Shown in pieces: positions 1 through 8,365 of a stretch of 64,000 nucleotides of DNA. The stretch spans positions 1-64,000 of the forward strand of contig JAEUJD010000135.1 of NCBI GenBank assembly GCA_016793015.1. The letters run 5' to 3'. The position numbers and the translations under genes are program-made. Under the pieces are notes generated by a model. That model ran no database searches, was not told where the DNA came from, and saw only the letters and a program-made list of their open reading frames with translations. The stretch comes from Phycisphaerales bacterium. GTDB lineage: Bacteria; Planctomycetota; Phycisphaerae; Phycisphaerales; UBA1924. Position 1 is the stretch's first letter, and every line of letters starts with the position of its first letter.

Positions 1-2367
1 TGAGGGGTTGTTGTTGGTCTGCGCCATCAGCAGGCTCCAGTTGTCGAGCATGCCCTGGCGGTGATGGCCGAGGTAGAGCGAACCGGGCGTGATGGGCAGG
101 AAGTTGATGCCGTGGATCTGCGCCGGATCGCCGGTCCACCACGTTCCGTACGCGATGCCATCGCCCCAGACGATGCCCGCGATGCGCTTGGTCAGGGCCG
201 GGGGCATCACCACATCATCCGAGTTGAACCAGTACTGCTGGATCGCGGCTTCTTCGTTCGCGATCATGTACATGCCCAGGTCGCGGATCTCGTTGTTGCC
301 CATGACCGAGCCCCAGAGCGCGACCGCGTTCGAGTAGTTCATGGATTCGGATGACGATTCCTGGTTGTTGCCCGCGGCAAACGCGGCGTGCCCCGAGGCC
401 CATGAGTGGCCCGCGTACGGATCGAACCCGCGGAGAATCGGGAAGCGGGTGTCGGTGCGATCCCAGTTGCTGGCGTCACGGATAAGCAGTTCGACCATCG
501 GCGCGTAACCGGCGGCCCAGGCGGGATCGAACATGGCGATCGTGGCCGCGGCCTGGATGAAGTAGCCGTAGTGGAAGTTGTGGTCGTTCATCTCTGCCGC
601 GAGATTGAACGAGCCCGGGCTGCCCAGGAGCGTGGACCAAGCGGACTGGTAGTAGAAGACGCGCTCCTGCACGTTGCTGCCGGGAAGGTTGAAGCGGATC
701 CAGTCGATGCGTGCGAGTTCACCGGCGTAGGGCGTGTTCGCCTTGATGTAGAGATCGTGCACGCGGTTGTTGCTCGTGAGGGCACTCACGCCCGCGCCGT
801 TGACGTTCATCATGATCTCTGTCCAGGAATTGATCCCCCCGGTATTGCCGATTCCGGCTTCGGCGAGCAATGGGCCGTTGATGGAATCGACACGGACCTG
901 GAAGAGACCGCTGCCGGGGATTTCGGATGCAAAGCGCATCGTCATGCCGATCGGAACGCCGTCCTTGAAATCAACGTTCGAGAGCTTGAACCAGTCGGTG
1001 CCGCTGAAATCAACAACCGCCTGACCTCCCGTGATGTTGCCGACGGCAACGCCGGAGCCATCCGTGAAGTTCTCGCACTGCACGGGCGCGAAAGCGCCGG
1101 TGCCGCTGTTGCTGGCGGGCGAACCGACCATGAACCACTCGTTGAGCTGATCCTTCAGGAAGTTGAGAAAGCGCGTCTTCGCGGCCGTGTGGCCGACCTG
1201 ATCGGCGAGCAGCAGCAATTGCGAGACGCGACCGAACGCCTTGCCCGAGCCATAGGTGTCGTTGGACGGATTGAGATTGGATTCGAGATACGCCTGATTG
1301 ACGTAGGTGTAGAGCTGGGACTGGTTGAGGCCCGCCGCGGCCGGCAGCTTGGGGAGGACGCCCCGATACGGGAAGTTGACGGTGAACTCCGCCGCCTCGG
1401 CCTGCTTCATGATTCCACGCGAGGTGGCGAACGTGCCGCCGACGGTCGGCTGCGTGCTGTTCATCCACTGGTGGCGGTAGAGCGCGATGAGCGGCTTGGT
1501 CTCGGTGCCTTCTTTGACTTCGGTCTGGAAGGTGAAGGTCGAATCCATCGACGAAGTCGCGGCGTTGTAGTTCCACGATGCCACGCTGCCGGTGATGAAG
1601 ACAAAGGCGTGCGCCTGTGCGAGGTCGAGCGAGGCGTTGGACGCATCGGGCAGAACAGCGACCGAGTAGTAATCCTTGCCCGCGAGCGACGATGTTGCGC
1701 CGGACGAATTGGTGGTCCACGTCGCACCGGCGGGTGCGCACAGCGCGTACGACACGCCGGCGATGGTGACGCCGATGATGTTGCCCCGGTTGGCAAAGAC
1801 GGTCGCCGGGCCGGCGGCAGCGCGGAACAGCACCTTGGCGTTGCCACCGGTCACTTTGCAATAAGCAAAGGGCATTCCGTGGCCCATCGTGACTTCAAGC
1901 GAGCGGGTCGCATCCGCAAAGCGGGCAGTCATGGTCCAGTCGCTGGCCGCGGCAAGGCGGCAATCGGGCGAATTCAGCCCTTCGACGGAGAGGCTGAGCG
2001 CGACGCGCGTGCCGCTGAAGTCGTAGGAGTATCCGGTATCCCAGATTCCCGGCGAGGGCACATAACCAATGCGCATCCCGTCGGCGTCGGGGCGTGCCGA
2101 GAGCGGATGCGGGTGCATGTTCTGGCCCCAGTTGTCACCGGCGTAGCGCGGGTAGACAAGGCTCGACCACCATTCATTGGTGGGAACCGGCCCGGAGAAA
2201 CCGGGTGCCGTGCGGGGCAGCACCGGCGCATTATCGGCATTGCTCGGAACCGGATAGCCCGCAGGGACACCGTTGTAATAGCTGCCCGAACCGGCGGGGA
2301 CCACGGGCTGGGCGAGCGCGTGTGAAGAGATCAGTAGAAACGCGGACATGGTGACGACTCGACGCAT
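1..2367 (-). CDS. GH81 endo-beta-1,3-glucanase with an inserted CBM6-like module (3' end beyond window)
   Basis: Secreted hydrolase predicted to cut beta-1,3-glucan (laminarin, curdlan type). The frame is open for 789 codons and runs off the left edge, so the C-terminus is not seen. The start ATG has an upstream AAGGA and gives a signal peptide (MRRVVTMSAFLLISSHALAQ). GH81 signatures are clear: NDHNFHYGYF near residue 600, FPILRGFDPYAGHSWASG with the candidate catalytic Asp near 649, and NNQESSSE with the candidate catalytic Glu residues at 670-674. Between about 429 and 560 the GH81 fold is interrupted by a module starting ENFTDGSGV and ending ARIDWIRFN, which reads as CBM6-like. Family assignment is firm from motifs. 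The CBM6 label is by resemblance. A dockerin-like tail, as in its neighbours, is expected beyond the edge but cannot be seen. Confidence 0.9.
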   Translation of the reverse strand, partial: MRRVVTMSAFLLISSHALAQPVVPAGSGSYYNGVPAGYPVPSNADNAPVLPRTAPGFSGPVPTNEWWSSLVYPRYAGDNWGQNMHPHPLSARPDADGMRIGYVPSPGIWDTGYSYDFSGTRVALSLSVEGLNSPDCRLAAASDWTMTARFADATRSLEVTMGHGMPFAYCKVTGGNAKVLFRAAAGPATVFANRGNIIGVTIAGVSYALCAPAGATWTTNSSGATSSLAGKDYYSVAVLPDASNASLDLAQAHAFVFITGSVASWNYNAATSSMDSTFTFQTEVKEGTETKPLIALYRHQWMNSTQPTVGGTFATSRGIMKQAEAAEFTVNFPYRGVLPKLPAAAGLNQSQLYTYVNQAYLESNLNPSNDTYGSGKAFGRVSQLLLLADQVGHTAAKTRFLNFLKDQLNEWFMVGSPASNSGTGAFAPVQCENFTDGSGVAVGNITGGQAVVDFSGTDWFKLSNVDFKDGVPIGMTMRFASEIPGSGLFQVRVDSINGPLLAEAGIGNTGGINSWTEIMMNVNGAGVSALTSNNRVHDLYIKANTPYAGELARIDWIRFNLPGSNVQERVFYYQSAWSTLLGSPGSFNLAAEMNDHNFHYGYFIQAAATIAMFDPAWAAGYAPMVELLIRDASNWDRTDTRFPILRGFDPYAGHSWASGHAAFAAGNNQESSSESMNYSNAVALWGSVMGNNEIRDLGMYMIANEEAAIQQYWFNSDDVVMPPALTKRIAGIVWGDGIAYGTWWTGDPAQIHGINFLPITPGSLYLGHHRQGMLDNWSLLMAQTNNNPS

Positions 2368-2674
2368 GAGGGAGGGTCCTTGAAGATCAACGGATGGGCG
2401 TGGGCTGCGGGCGGGCATGAAATGGGGAGAACGAAAAACGCCGACGGCCGCGGGTGCGAACATCGGCGCGAGTGAATGGAACGGGATCAACACCACATGT
2501 TCTTCGGACGCTGTGTTGGCCCACGGCGTTCGACGAACTCATCAATACAAAGTTGCACGGAGCGGGCAGAAGAGCCAGTGCGGCGCGTGCGCTTTGTCGC
2601 AAGTCGTGCAGTTTCATCCTTGGATCTGGTGTTACATGGAGGGAGTTCGCCGGAATGAGACAAAGCTCACACGC
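2368..2674. other. Intergenic region upstream of the GH81 gene
   Basis: 307 bases between the GH81 start and the end of the next upstream minus-strand gene. It should hold the GH81 promoter. I found an AAGGA ribosome site next to the start but no convincing -35/-10 pair, hairpin or small ORF. Confidence 0.4.
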
Positions 2675-3442
2675 TCACGGGCAGACGAGTTCGTTATACG
2701 GAACAACAAAGAGTGTGAAGTCGGTGTCGTCGACGAACTGGTCATCGTTCAGATCGGCCGGGCAATCGACGGGCATGGCCGGATCGGCGCAGTCGAGGAT
2801 GTTGTACGCGCCGGCGAATCGGGTGAAATCTTCATCGTTCACGAGGCGATCGCCGTCGAGGTCGGCGGGGCAGGGGCCTCCGATCAGCGAGACCGATGCG
2901 ATGCCCCAGCAGAGGTGATTGGAGTTGAACTGCCCGGTCGCGGTGGTGACGAGACTGAGTGTGGAAGCGCCGACGACGCTGACTGCGACGGGCATGCTCG
3001 GCGCGTTGCGCCCGCTGATGGAAGTCTCGGACTGCACGACGTTGTCGACGAGCACGGTGAAGACTCCCCCGTTGTTGCTGAGCGAGGTTGGGAAATCGAC
3101 CCCCACGCGTGCGACGAAGACCGCAAGGTCGTAGGTGGTGTGTACGCGGATCGCGCCGAGGTCAAAGTCGATCCGCTTCTGTCCGGACTGGAACGGATGC
3201 TGTCCGATGCCTTTCGCGAATGGTCCGGCGTCCTGAAAACTGATGAGCGACGAGGCAAACGTGCCCGGGCAGTCCACGCCAAAGCCGTAGGGCAGCGCGC
3301 CGCCGGGGATGGACGTGTAGGGCGGATTCGCGGCAACCGCCGCCGTGCCCGCCGGCGCGCCCAGGTAGTCGCTCAGAGAAATCGGGTCCGCCCCGAACGA
3401 CGCGGAGGCGAACAGCGATGTGCAGGCGAGGAGCACTTTCAT
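2675..3442 (-). CDS. Secreted NPCBM-like carbohydrate-binding protein with dockerin-like tail
   Basis: 255-residue secreted protein with no catalytic domain. The ATG at 3442 gives a short signal peptide (MKVLLACTSLFASASFG). Residues about 25-185 resemble NPCBM: FDLGAI, then FVARVGVDF, GGVFTVLVDN, SLVTTATG and HLCWGIASVSL follow the order of conserved strands in that family, which is usually fused to glycoside hydrolases. Residues 190-255 hold two Cys-bracketed EF-hand repeats and the protein ends ELVCP. Only 25 bases separate it from the upstream LamG gene, so they are probably co-transcribed. The longer ORF in this frame (to 3634) has no signal peptide and overlaps the neighbour, so the inner start is preferred. 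Likely role: sugar binding at the cell surface, by inference. Confidence 0.75.
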   Translation of the reverse strand: MKVLLACTSLFASASFGADPISLSDYLGAPAGTAAVAANPPYTSIPGGALPYGFGVDCPGTFASSLISFQDAGPFAKGIGQHPFQSGQKRIDFDLGAIRVHTTYDLAVFVARVGVDFPTSLSNNGGVFTVLVDNVVQSETSISGRNAPSMPVAVSVVGASTLSLVTTATGQFNSNHLCWGIASVSLIGGPCPADLDGDRLVNDEDFTRFAGAYNILDCADPAMPVDCPADLNDDQFVDDTDFTLFVVPYNELVCP

Positions 3443-3467
3443 GTGTGGTGTCCGGGTGGGGGTGCGA

Positions 3468-4652
3468 TCAGGGTTGGCAGAGCAGCGTGTCGTACGCGCC
3501 GGCAAAGAGGACAAAGTCGGCATCGTCGACGAATCCGTCTCCGTTGAGATCGCAGAGCGGATCTGCCGGGGGGATGACGAGCTCGTTGTAGGACTGGGCG
3601 AAGGCCACAAAGTCGGAATCATCGACCTGGGCATCGCAGTTGAAATCGGCGGAGCAGACTTTGATCGTGGCCGGGGTCGCGGCAGATGTGCCGCTGCACG
3701 CGGTCACGGTGCAGCCGATTGTGTGTTCGCTCGCCCCGGCGATGTTACCGAGCGTGAGCGTCTGCGTCGCGCTGCCCGAAACGGTGATCCCGCTGGGGAG
3801 CGTGCCATCGGACGCGGGCAAGCCATCGATCGTCCACGCGTACGACGGGCTGGCGGTTGCGAGGTGCAGCGCCCGGAACGATGCGGTTCCACCGGCGCAG
3901 ACGCCGGAGGTGGGGGGCCAGACGGCGACGGCATCGGCGGGGTTGGAATAGAGCGCGTGCACTTCATCCTGCGAGAGTGAACGATCGAAGATGCGGATCT
4001 CGTCGATGGTGGCGGGGAGATACAGGCTGAGGTTGTTGAACTTGCCAAACTGCACGGGCTTGCCGTAATCGCTGAGCGCGCCCGATGCGGGGTGCTGATC
4101 GACCAATTCACCATTGGCAAAGAAGCGGACGGCGGCGCCGTCGTACGTGCCGACGACGCAGTACCACTGGTTGGGCGACCAGAAGTTGCCGCCGGTCGAG
4201 GCGCCGAAAGGCGCGGCGCCGGCACCGCAGTAGAAGCCAAACGAAGCGGGGCTGTTCCCGTACAGATTGCCGGTGGTGTTCAGTTGGTACTGGTAGTACG
4301 GATACGAGTGGCCGAAGTAGCCCTTGTCGATGATGGGGTCGCTGCCGCTGCCAGAGAAGGTGCGGGGCTTGACCCAGGCAACGAGCGACATCGCGCCGGT
4401 CGGGTTGAGCGAGGGGGCATTGGCGACGCGGACGAAATCGGTGGTGCCGTTGAGTTCGAGCGCCTGCCCCGCTTTGCCGGGCACGTAGTTCGGAGTCGAA
4501 CCGAAGAAGATGCCGTCGTTGGCGAGGCCGGAGGAGTCCAGTGTGTTGCCGTCGAAGCGCCAGTGACCGACTTGGCCCGCGCAGGATTGGGCCGAGGCCT
4601 GGCTGGAGACAGCGGCCAGAGCAACGAAAGAGCCGAGAACGAAGCGGTTCAT
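3468..4652 (-). CDS. Secreted LamG (concanavalin-like) protein with Ig-like domain and dockerin-like tail
   Basis: 394 residues, signal peptide MNRFVLGSFVALAAVSSQASAQ. Residues about 25-235 form a LamG/Laminin_G_3 jelly roll: GHWRFDGNTLDSSGLANDG, MSLVAWVKP, WYCVVGTYDG and IDEIRIFDRSLSQDEV are the standard block order. Residues about 240-325 look like an Ig-like or PKD-like module (SYAWTIDG). The tail from about 330 has two EF-hand loops but is a variant: the linker Cys is replaced (NELVIPPADPLCDLN), an extra Cys lies in the first loop (DFNCDAQVDD), and it ends LLCQP rather than CP. The gene sits 40 bases downstream of the tandem-repeat protein gene. Likely a polysaccharide-binding or adhesion protein; no catalytic residues seen. 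Confidence 0.8.
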   Translation of the reverse strand: MNRFVLGSFVALAAVSSQASAQSCAGQVGHWRFDGNTLDSSGLANDGIFFGSTPNYVPGKAGQALELNGTTDFVRVANAPSLNPTGAMSLVAWVKPRTFSGSGSDPIIDKGYFGHSYPYYQYQLNTTGNLYGNSPASFGFYCGAGAAPFGASTGGNFWSPNQWYCVVGTYDGAAVRFFANGELVDQHPASGALSDYGKPVQFGKFNNLSLYLPATIDEIRIFDRSLSQDEVHALYSNPADAVAVWPPTSGVCAGGTASFRALHLATASPSYAWTIDGLPASDGTLPSGITVSGSATQTLTLGNIAGASEHTIGCTVTACSGTSAATPATIKVCSADFNCDAQVDDSDFVAFAQSYNELVIPPADPLCDLNGDGFVDDADFVLFAGAYDTLLCQP

Positions 4653-4692
4653 GCGTGTGTCCTGTGCGAGGTGAAAACCAGGCGAAGAGCGA

Positions 4693-6108
4693 TCAAGGGC
4701 AAAGCAGAATGTTGTACCCAACAACAAAGACGACAAAGTCGGCGTCATCGACGAAGCCGTCGTTGTTGAGGTCGGCGGGGCATCCGGCCGGGATCGCGGG
4801 ATCGGCGCAGTCGAGGAGGTTGTATTCCTGGACGAAGATGACAAAGTCGGCGTCGTCCACCAGTTCGTCGTTGTTCAGGTCCTGAAGGCAGCGGCCGCCC
4901 AAGGTGAGGTGATCAAACGCGATGCCGTCGCCGAAAACTCCGACGCGGCTGTTGGCGAAGCGGATCGAGGAGATGCTCGAGCCATCGAGCGCCTTGATGC
5001 GGAAGAAGCCTTGGCGGTTGCTGTTCTGCGAAAGGCCGGAGAGCGTGCTGAAGTCGCCGATATCGCGATCGTTCACGATGATGCGGGTCGTGCCCTCCAT
5101 CTGCTGCACGCTGACGCCCACGCGTTGCTGGGGAGGAGCGAACTGGAAGATGATGTCGCCCCAGTTGGTCCCGGCGGAGTAGTTGAAGGATTGATTGCCT
5201 CGCCCGCTGATGACGCAGCGCGTGCCGTCCCAGACGCCGCCCACGAACGCGTTGCCGAAGGCGTCGTCGGTGATCGGGTTGAAAAGGTGGGGGAGCGTGC
5301 TCGAGAGCGCGATGTTGCCGGCCGGCGCTTCCCACGCGATGGAAAGCCCGGGGATCAGCGCTGCATCCTCGAAGTTTTCAAAGACGGCGTTTGCGACGCC
5401 GAGCGCGGTGTTGTCGATGCCCCAGTAGGAAGGGCCGAAACCGCTGATGAGAAGGGATGGAGCGGGCTCGGTGCTGAAAGCGAGGTGATCGAACGTGAAG
5501 CCGTCGCCCGAAGGTACGGAGCCGTTCTTGATCGTGATGGACGAGATGGTGTCGGCGCCGTCGGCCTTGACGAGAACGTAGCCGTACTTGCCTCCGTTGG
5601 GAGACAGACCGGTGAGCGTGCTGAGTTTGCCCTTGCTCACGCCGTTGATGAAGAGCCCGAGATCGGTCTCGTTTTGATGGATGCTGAAGCCGGCGATGCG
5701 GATCGGAGGATTAAAAATGAACGTGACATCGCCGTAACTCGGGCTGTCGCTGTAGGTGAAGGGTCGATTGGTTCGGGTGTTCAAGAGACAGCGGGTGCCG
5801 TCGTATGTGCCACCGATGAACGCAGAGCCAAACGCATCGTCGGTGTTCGGGTTGAACGTGCTGGGAAGCGTGGAGGTCGGGCCGAAGTTTCCGGCCGGCG
5901 CTTCCCACAAAATCTGCAAGCCGGGCGCGAGGTTGACGTCTTCAAAGTCTTCCACCGTGGCGTTGCCGACGCCGATCGCACCGCCCGTGAGACCCCAGCG
6001 CAGGGGTGTGATTCCGTACACGGAAACCGCGCCTGAGGCCCGGTCTGCAATCAAACCGATCGTGGCGAGCAGCAAGGGAACGAAGAGAGAACGAAGAGAA
6101 CTCGGCAT
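4693..6108 (-). CDS. Secreted protein with a tandemly duplicated ~185-residue domain and dockerin-like tail
   Basis: 471 residues. The ATG at 6108 is preceded by AGGAG with good spacing and gives a signal peptide (MPSSLRSLFVPLLLATIGLIADRASG); the longer ORF to 6159 lacks these. Two copies of one domain follow each other, about residues 30-215 and 217-400. Shared landmarks are WEAPAGN, FNP-T-DDAFG-AF-GG, DGTRC, GD(V/I)-F-F-PP, LSTL(T/S)GLS and DG-(T/A)FDHL. The pattern resembles surface proteins of planctomycetes and cyanobacteria with a terminal FDHL strand; I cannot name a family. The dockerin-like tail is standard and ends ILLCP. Probably the first gene of a transcript with the LamG and NPCBM genes. 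Confidence 0.7.
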   Translation of the reverse strand: MPSSLRSLFVPLLLATIGLIADRASGAVSVYGITPLRWGLTGGAIGVGNATVEDFEDVNLAPGLQILWEAPAGNFGPTSTLPSTFNPNTDDAFGSAFIGGTYDGTRCLLNTRTNRPFTYSDSPSYGDVTFIFNPPIRIAGFSIHQNETDLGLFINGVSKGKLSTLTGLSPNGGKYGYVLVKADGADTISSITIKNGSVPSGDGFTFDHLAFSTEPAPSLLISGFGPSYWGIDNTALGVANAVFENFEDAALIPGLSIAWEAPAGNIALSSTLPHLFNPITDDAFGNAFVGGVWDGTRCVISGRGNQSFNYSAGTNWGDIIFQFAPPQQRVGVSVQQMEGTTRIIVNDRDIGDFSTLSGLSQNSNRQGFFRIKALDGSSISSIRFANSRVGVFGDGIAFDHLTLGGRCLQDLNNDELVDDADFVIFVQEYNLLDCADPAIPAGCPADLNNDGFVDDADFVVFVVGYNILLCP

Positions 6109-6130
6109 GGAACAAATCTCCTGGGCCAAG

Positions 6131-6159
6131 ATTGTCGCGAAAGAGGTCCGAGACGACAA
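6131..6159 (-). promoter_or_regulatory. Candidate promoter for the 4693-6108 gene
   Basis: On the minus strand, TTGTCG (6159-6154), a 17-base spacer and GACAAT (6136-6131) sit about 25 bases before the ATG, with AGGAG between. Four of six bases match consensus in each box. Confidence 0.4.
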
Positions 6160-6488
6160 GCACGATGTAAAAGAGAAGTCGCGCCAAAAACGGGTGAAAA
6201 CATGGTTTTCGGACCGTGCCGGGTCGCTGCTATTCGGTCAGTGGCAGATTCGGGCCGCGAGGGAGCGTGAGAGAGGGGGGAGAAGACTGCCGCCGGGCGT
6301 GGGAATCTCACGGAGAAACGGGAGTGTGCGACGCATGAAGAAGTCCGTGGTAGAGGGAGTCGATGCAAATGGAGCGTGAAGAAGCGGCGCGTGCGGCCCG
6401 CGTTCAAAGGCAGTCTACCCGATAGCGAGGCACGCCGCGGTCTCGCGGCGCGAGAATGCGACGAATAGACAGCTTCTTTTCGAGATTC
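6160..6488. other. Intergenic stretch without gene
   Basis: 329 bases between the candidate promoter and the terminator-like hairpin of the upstream gene. Short ORFs here lack SD sites, signal peptides or recognisable motifs. I see nothing further. Confidence 0.4.
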
Positions 6489-6532
6489 TGCCGGGCCAAA
6501 GGTGTGGAAGCGCGTTTGGCCCGGTTCCGGCA
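6489..6532 (-). terminator. Hairpin downstream of the choice-of-anchor-C gene
   Basis: Arms CCGGGCCAAA (6491-6500) and TTTGGCCCGG (6515-6524) are perfectly complementary, with TGCCGG and CCGGCA extending the base. It lies directly after the stop codon of the minus-strand gene ending at 6535. There is no clear T-run, so it may be a terminator or an mRNA-stabilising hairpin. Confidence 0.45.
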
Positions 6533-6534
6533 GG

Positions 6535-7296
6535 TCAAGAGCAAAGCAATTGGTTGTACGCGCTGACGAAGATGACGAAGTCTTCGTCGTTGACGAATCC
6601 ATCCAGATTGAAATCGCCGGTGCAGCCCGGGAACGGGCCCGGGCAGAAAACCTGCTCGTACGCGTGAACAAACTCGACGAAATCGGCATCATCGACGTAG
6701 GCGTCGTAGTTCAAATCGGCGACGCAGCTCGCCGGGCGCACGACAACATCATCGAGCGCGGGGCCGCCGAAGCTGCTGGGGTTGCCGCTGTAGAACTCGA
6801 GCGTGGTGGCGGTGCTGACTGCACGGAAGGCGTAGATGTACTTGGTCCAGCGCATGTCGGAAAAGCTGGTGCCGGTGTTGTCGAACTGGACGGAGGGATT
6901 CTGGCCGACGACGGCGATCTTGAGGATCTTGATCGCGGGCGCGGCGCCGCCATTTCCCGCGACGTAGAACGAGATGGTGTAATCGCGATTTGGCGTGGTG
7001 GCGAAAGTCTGGGCGACGCCGCCGGAACCGGGCGAGCCGTTGAGATCGAGGCTTCGCAGCCCGTCGATCTGCTGCCAGGCGCTGGTGACGATATCGATCT
7101 GGCCGCGCGTGACGATCCAGCCGGGCATGGCGGTGGAACCGGCATCGAGCGGCAGGAATGCCCCGGGGATCGCGGGACCGTTCTCGAAACTGGGGTTGAC
7201 CAGCATGTTCTGAGCGAGCGATGACACTGCGCAGCAGGAAAGCGCTATCGAGACGAGACCGATCCGCACCGTGAACGGGTTGAATGAATTCCCCAT
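6535..7296 (-). CDS. Choice-of-anchor-C family secreted protein with dockerin-like tail
   Basis: 253 residues. The ATG at 7296 follows AAAGGAG and gives a signal peptide ending near SSLAQ; the longer ORF to 7404 overlaps the upstream gene. Residues about 30-190 match the choice-of-anchor C pattern: NMLVNPSFENG, GSTAMPGWIVTRGQIDIV, WQQIDGLRSLDLNG, GVAQTF, ISFYVAGN and GPALDDVVV. Such domains occur in surface proteins with different C-terminal anchors. Here the anchor position holds two EF-hand repeats with four Cys, ending LLCS instead of CP, and the linker is FCPGPFPGC rather than the usual LDCADPAMP form. Function is unknown; a binding role at the surface is inferred. Confidence 0.75.
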   Translation of the reverse strand: MGNSFNPFTVRIGLVSIALSCCAVSSLAQNMLVNPSFENGPAIPGAFLPLDAGSTAMPGWIVTRGQIDIVTSAWQQIDGLRSLDLNGSPGSGGVAQTFATTPNRDYTISFYVAGNGGAAPAIKILKIAVVGQNPSVQFDNTGTSFSDMRWTKYIYAFRAVSTATTLEFYSGNPSSFGGPALDDVVVRPASCVADLNYDAYVDDADFVEFVHAYEQVFCPGPFPGCTGDFNLDGFVNDEDFVIFVSAYNQLLCS

Positions 7297-7394
7297 CGTT
7301 CGACTCCTTTTGTTCAGAGTCAGCGTCTCACGGAGCGGGCGCTCCGGCAAGCAAAATCCGGGGGGATTGAATGGGTGCGACCCGACCCCCGCGT

Positions 7395-8270
7395 TCAAGG
7401 GCAAATCAGCGAGTCGTAGGCTCCGACGAACGAGACGAAGTCGGAATCATCCACGGTGGAATCGGCATTCAGATCCGCGGGGCATCCTGGCGGCATGGCG
7501 GGATCGGCGCAGTCGAGCAGGTCGTAAGCGGCCGCGAACAGGACGAAATCAGAATCATCCACAAAGCCGTCGGCGTTGAGGTCGCCCGGGCAGGGCGGGG
7601 CGCCGAGGGTGATCGAGAGCGTGGCGCGTCCGCCTGCCCACTGCTCGTAGCCGGAGAACCCGAAGATGCGTTGTGCCGCGTTGCCGACCAGCGTGGTGAT
7701 GCTGCCCCCGATGATGATGGAGCCTTGCGGGATGCGGCTGCTCAGCGCCTCAAAAAAGGCGGGCGCGGTGAGGGCCACGGGGACCAGCCCGGGGCCGGTG
7801 TTGGGCGCCGGCTCGTCGGCGATGGAGATCGAGCGTGCGCCGTAGTTGTTGCCGGTTCCGAGGTCGTCGAAGACGTCGGTGCGTCCGCTGATCGATGCGC
7901 TCTCGTTGATGAGCACGGGGTAGTTGGCGGGAGTGACATCGAAGAGCGTCCAGGTTTCCGACGCATCAACGCTGAGATATCCATGCCAGGGGAGTTTGCC
8001 GATCAGGGTGGCCGCGATGATCTGTTTGCCGGGCGGGACAAGATCCGGCGGCAGGTTGAAAACAAAGTAATTGCGGAAGATGGTCGCCGTATCACGCCCG
8101 CAGAGGATGTTCCCTGGGCCGGCGTTGTGGCCTTTGTTGTTCTGACCCCAACTGGTGAAGATGCCCTGGACGGAGGCATCGATTGATACGGTTGTGTCCG
8201 CCGAGGCACGCAACGCGGCAAGCATGAGCGCGGCGGATGCGAGGACGATGCGATTGGTGCAAGTGGGCAT
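7395..8270 (-). CDS. Secreted DNRLRE-like (CBM96-like) protein with dockerin-like tail
   Basis: 291 residues; ATG at 8270 follows AAGGAG and gives a signal peptide ending near ALRASA. Residues about 25-225 contain FRNYFVFNLP, then IIAATL, YLSVDASETWTLFDV and a closing RATLSITLG. That arrangement resembles DNRLRE/CBM96-like beta-sandwich domains, in which a row of F-x-F-L strands is followed by A-x-L; the resemblance is moderate and could be wrong. The tail has two EF-hand repeats, four bracketing Cys and ends SLICP. Intergenic distances of 98 and 95 bases to its neighbours would allow co-transcription with the two paralogues upstream. Confidence 0.65.
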   Translation of the reverse strand: MPTCTNRIVLASAALMLAALRASADTTVSIDASVQGIFTSWGQNNKGHNAGPGNILCGRDTATIFRNYFVFNLPPDLVPPGKQIIAATLIGKLPWHGYLSVDASETWTLFDVTPANYPVLINESASISGRTDVFDDLGTGNNYGARSISIADEPAPNTGPGLVPVALTAPAFFEALSSRIPQGSIIIGGSITTLVGNAAQRIFGFSGYEQWAGGRATLSITLGAPPCPGDLNADGFVDDSDFVLFAAAYDLLDCADPAMPPGCPADLNADSTVDDSDFVSFVGAYDSLICP

Positions 8271-8365
8271 GGCAACTCCTTCGTGCGAACGGATGTGTTC
8301 GCGCATTGGAATTGCGGTACCGCCGGGCCCGGGCCCTCACGAAAAACCGAAGAAGGGGCGAAAAA

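Noticed and set aside
406-2325. 639-codon plus-strand open frame
   Set aside because: Antisense of the GH81 gene, whose motifs are unmistakable.
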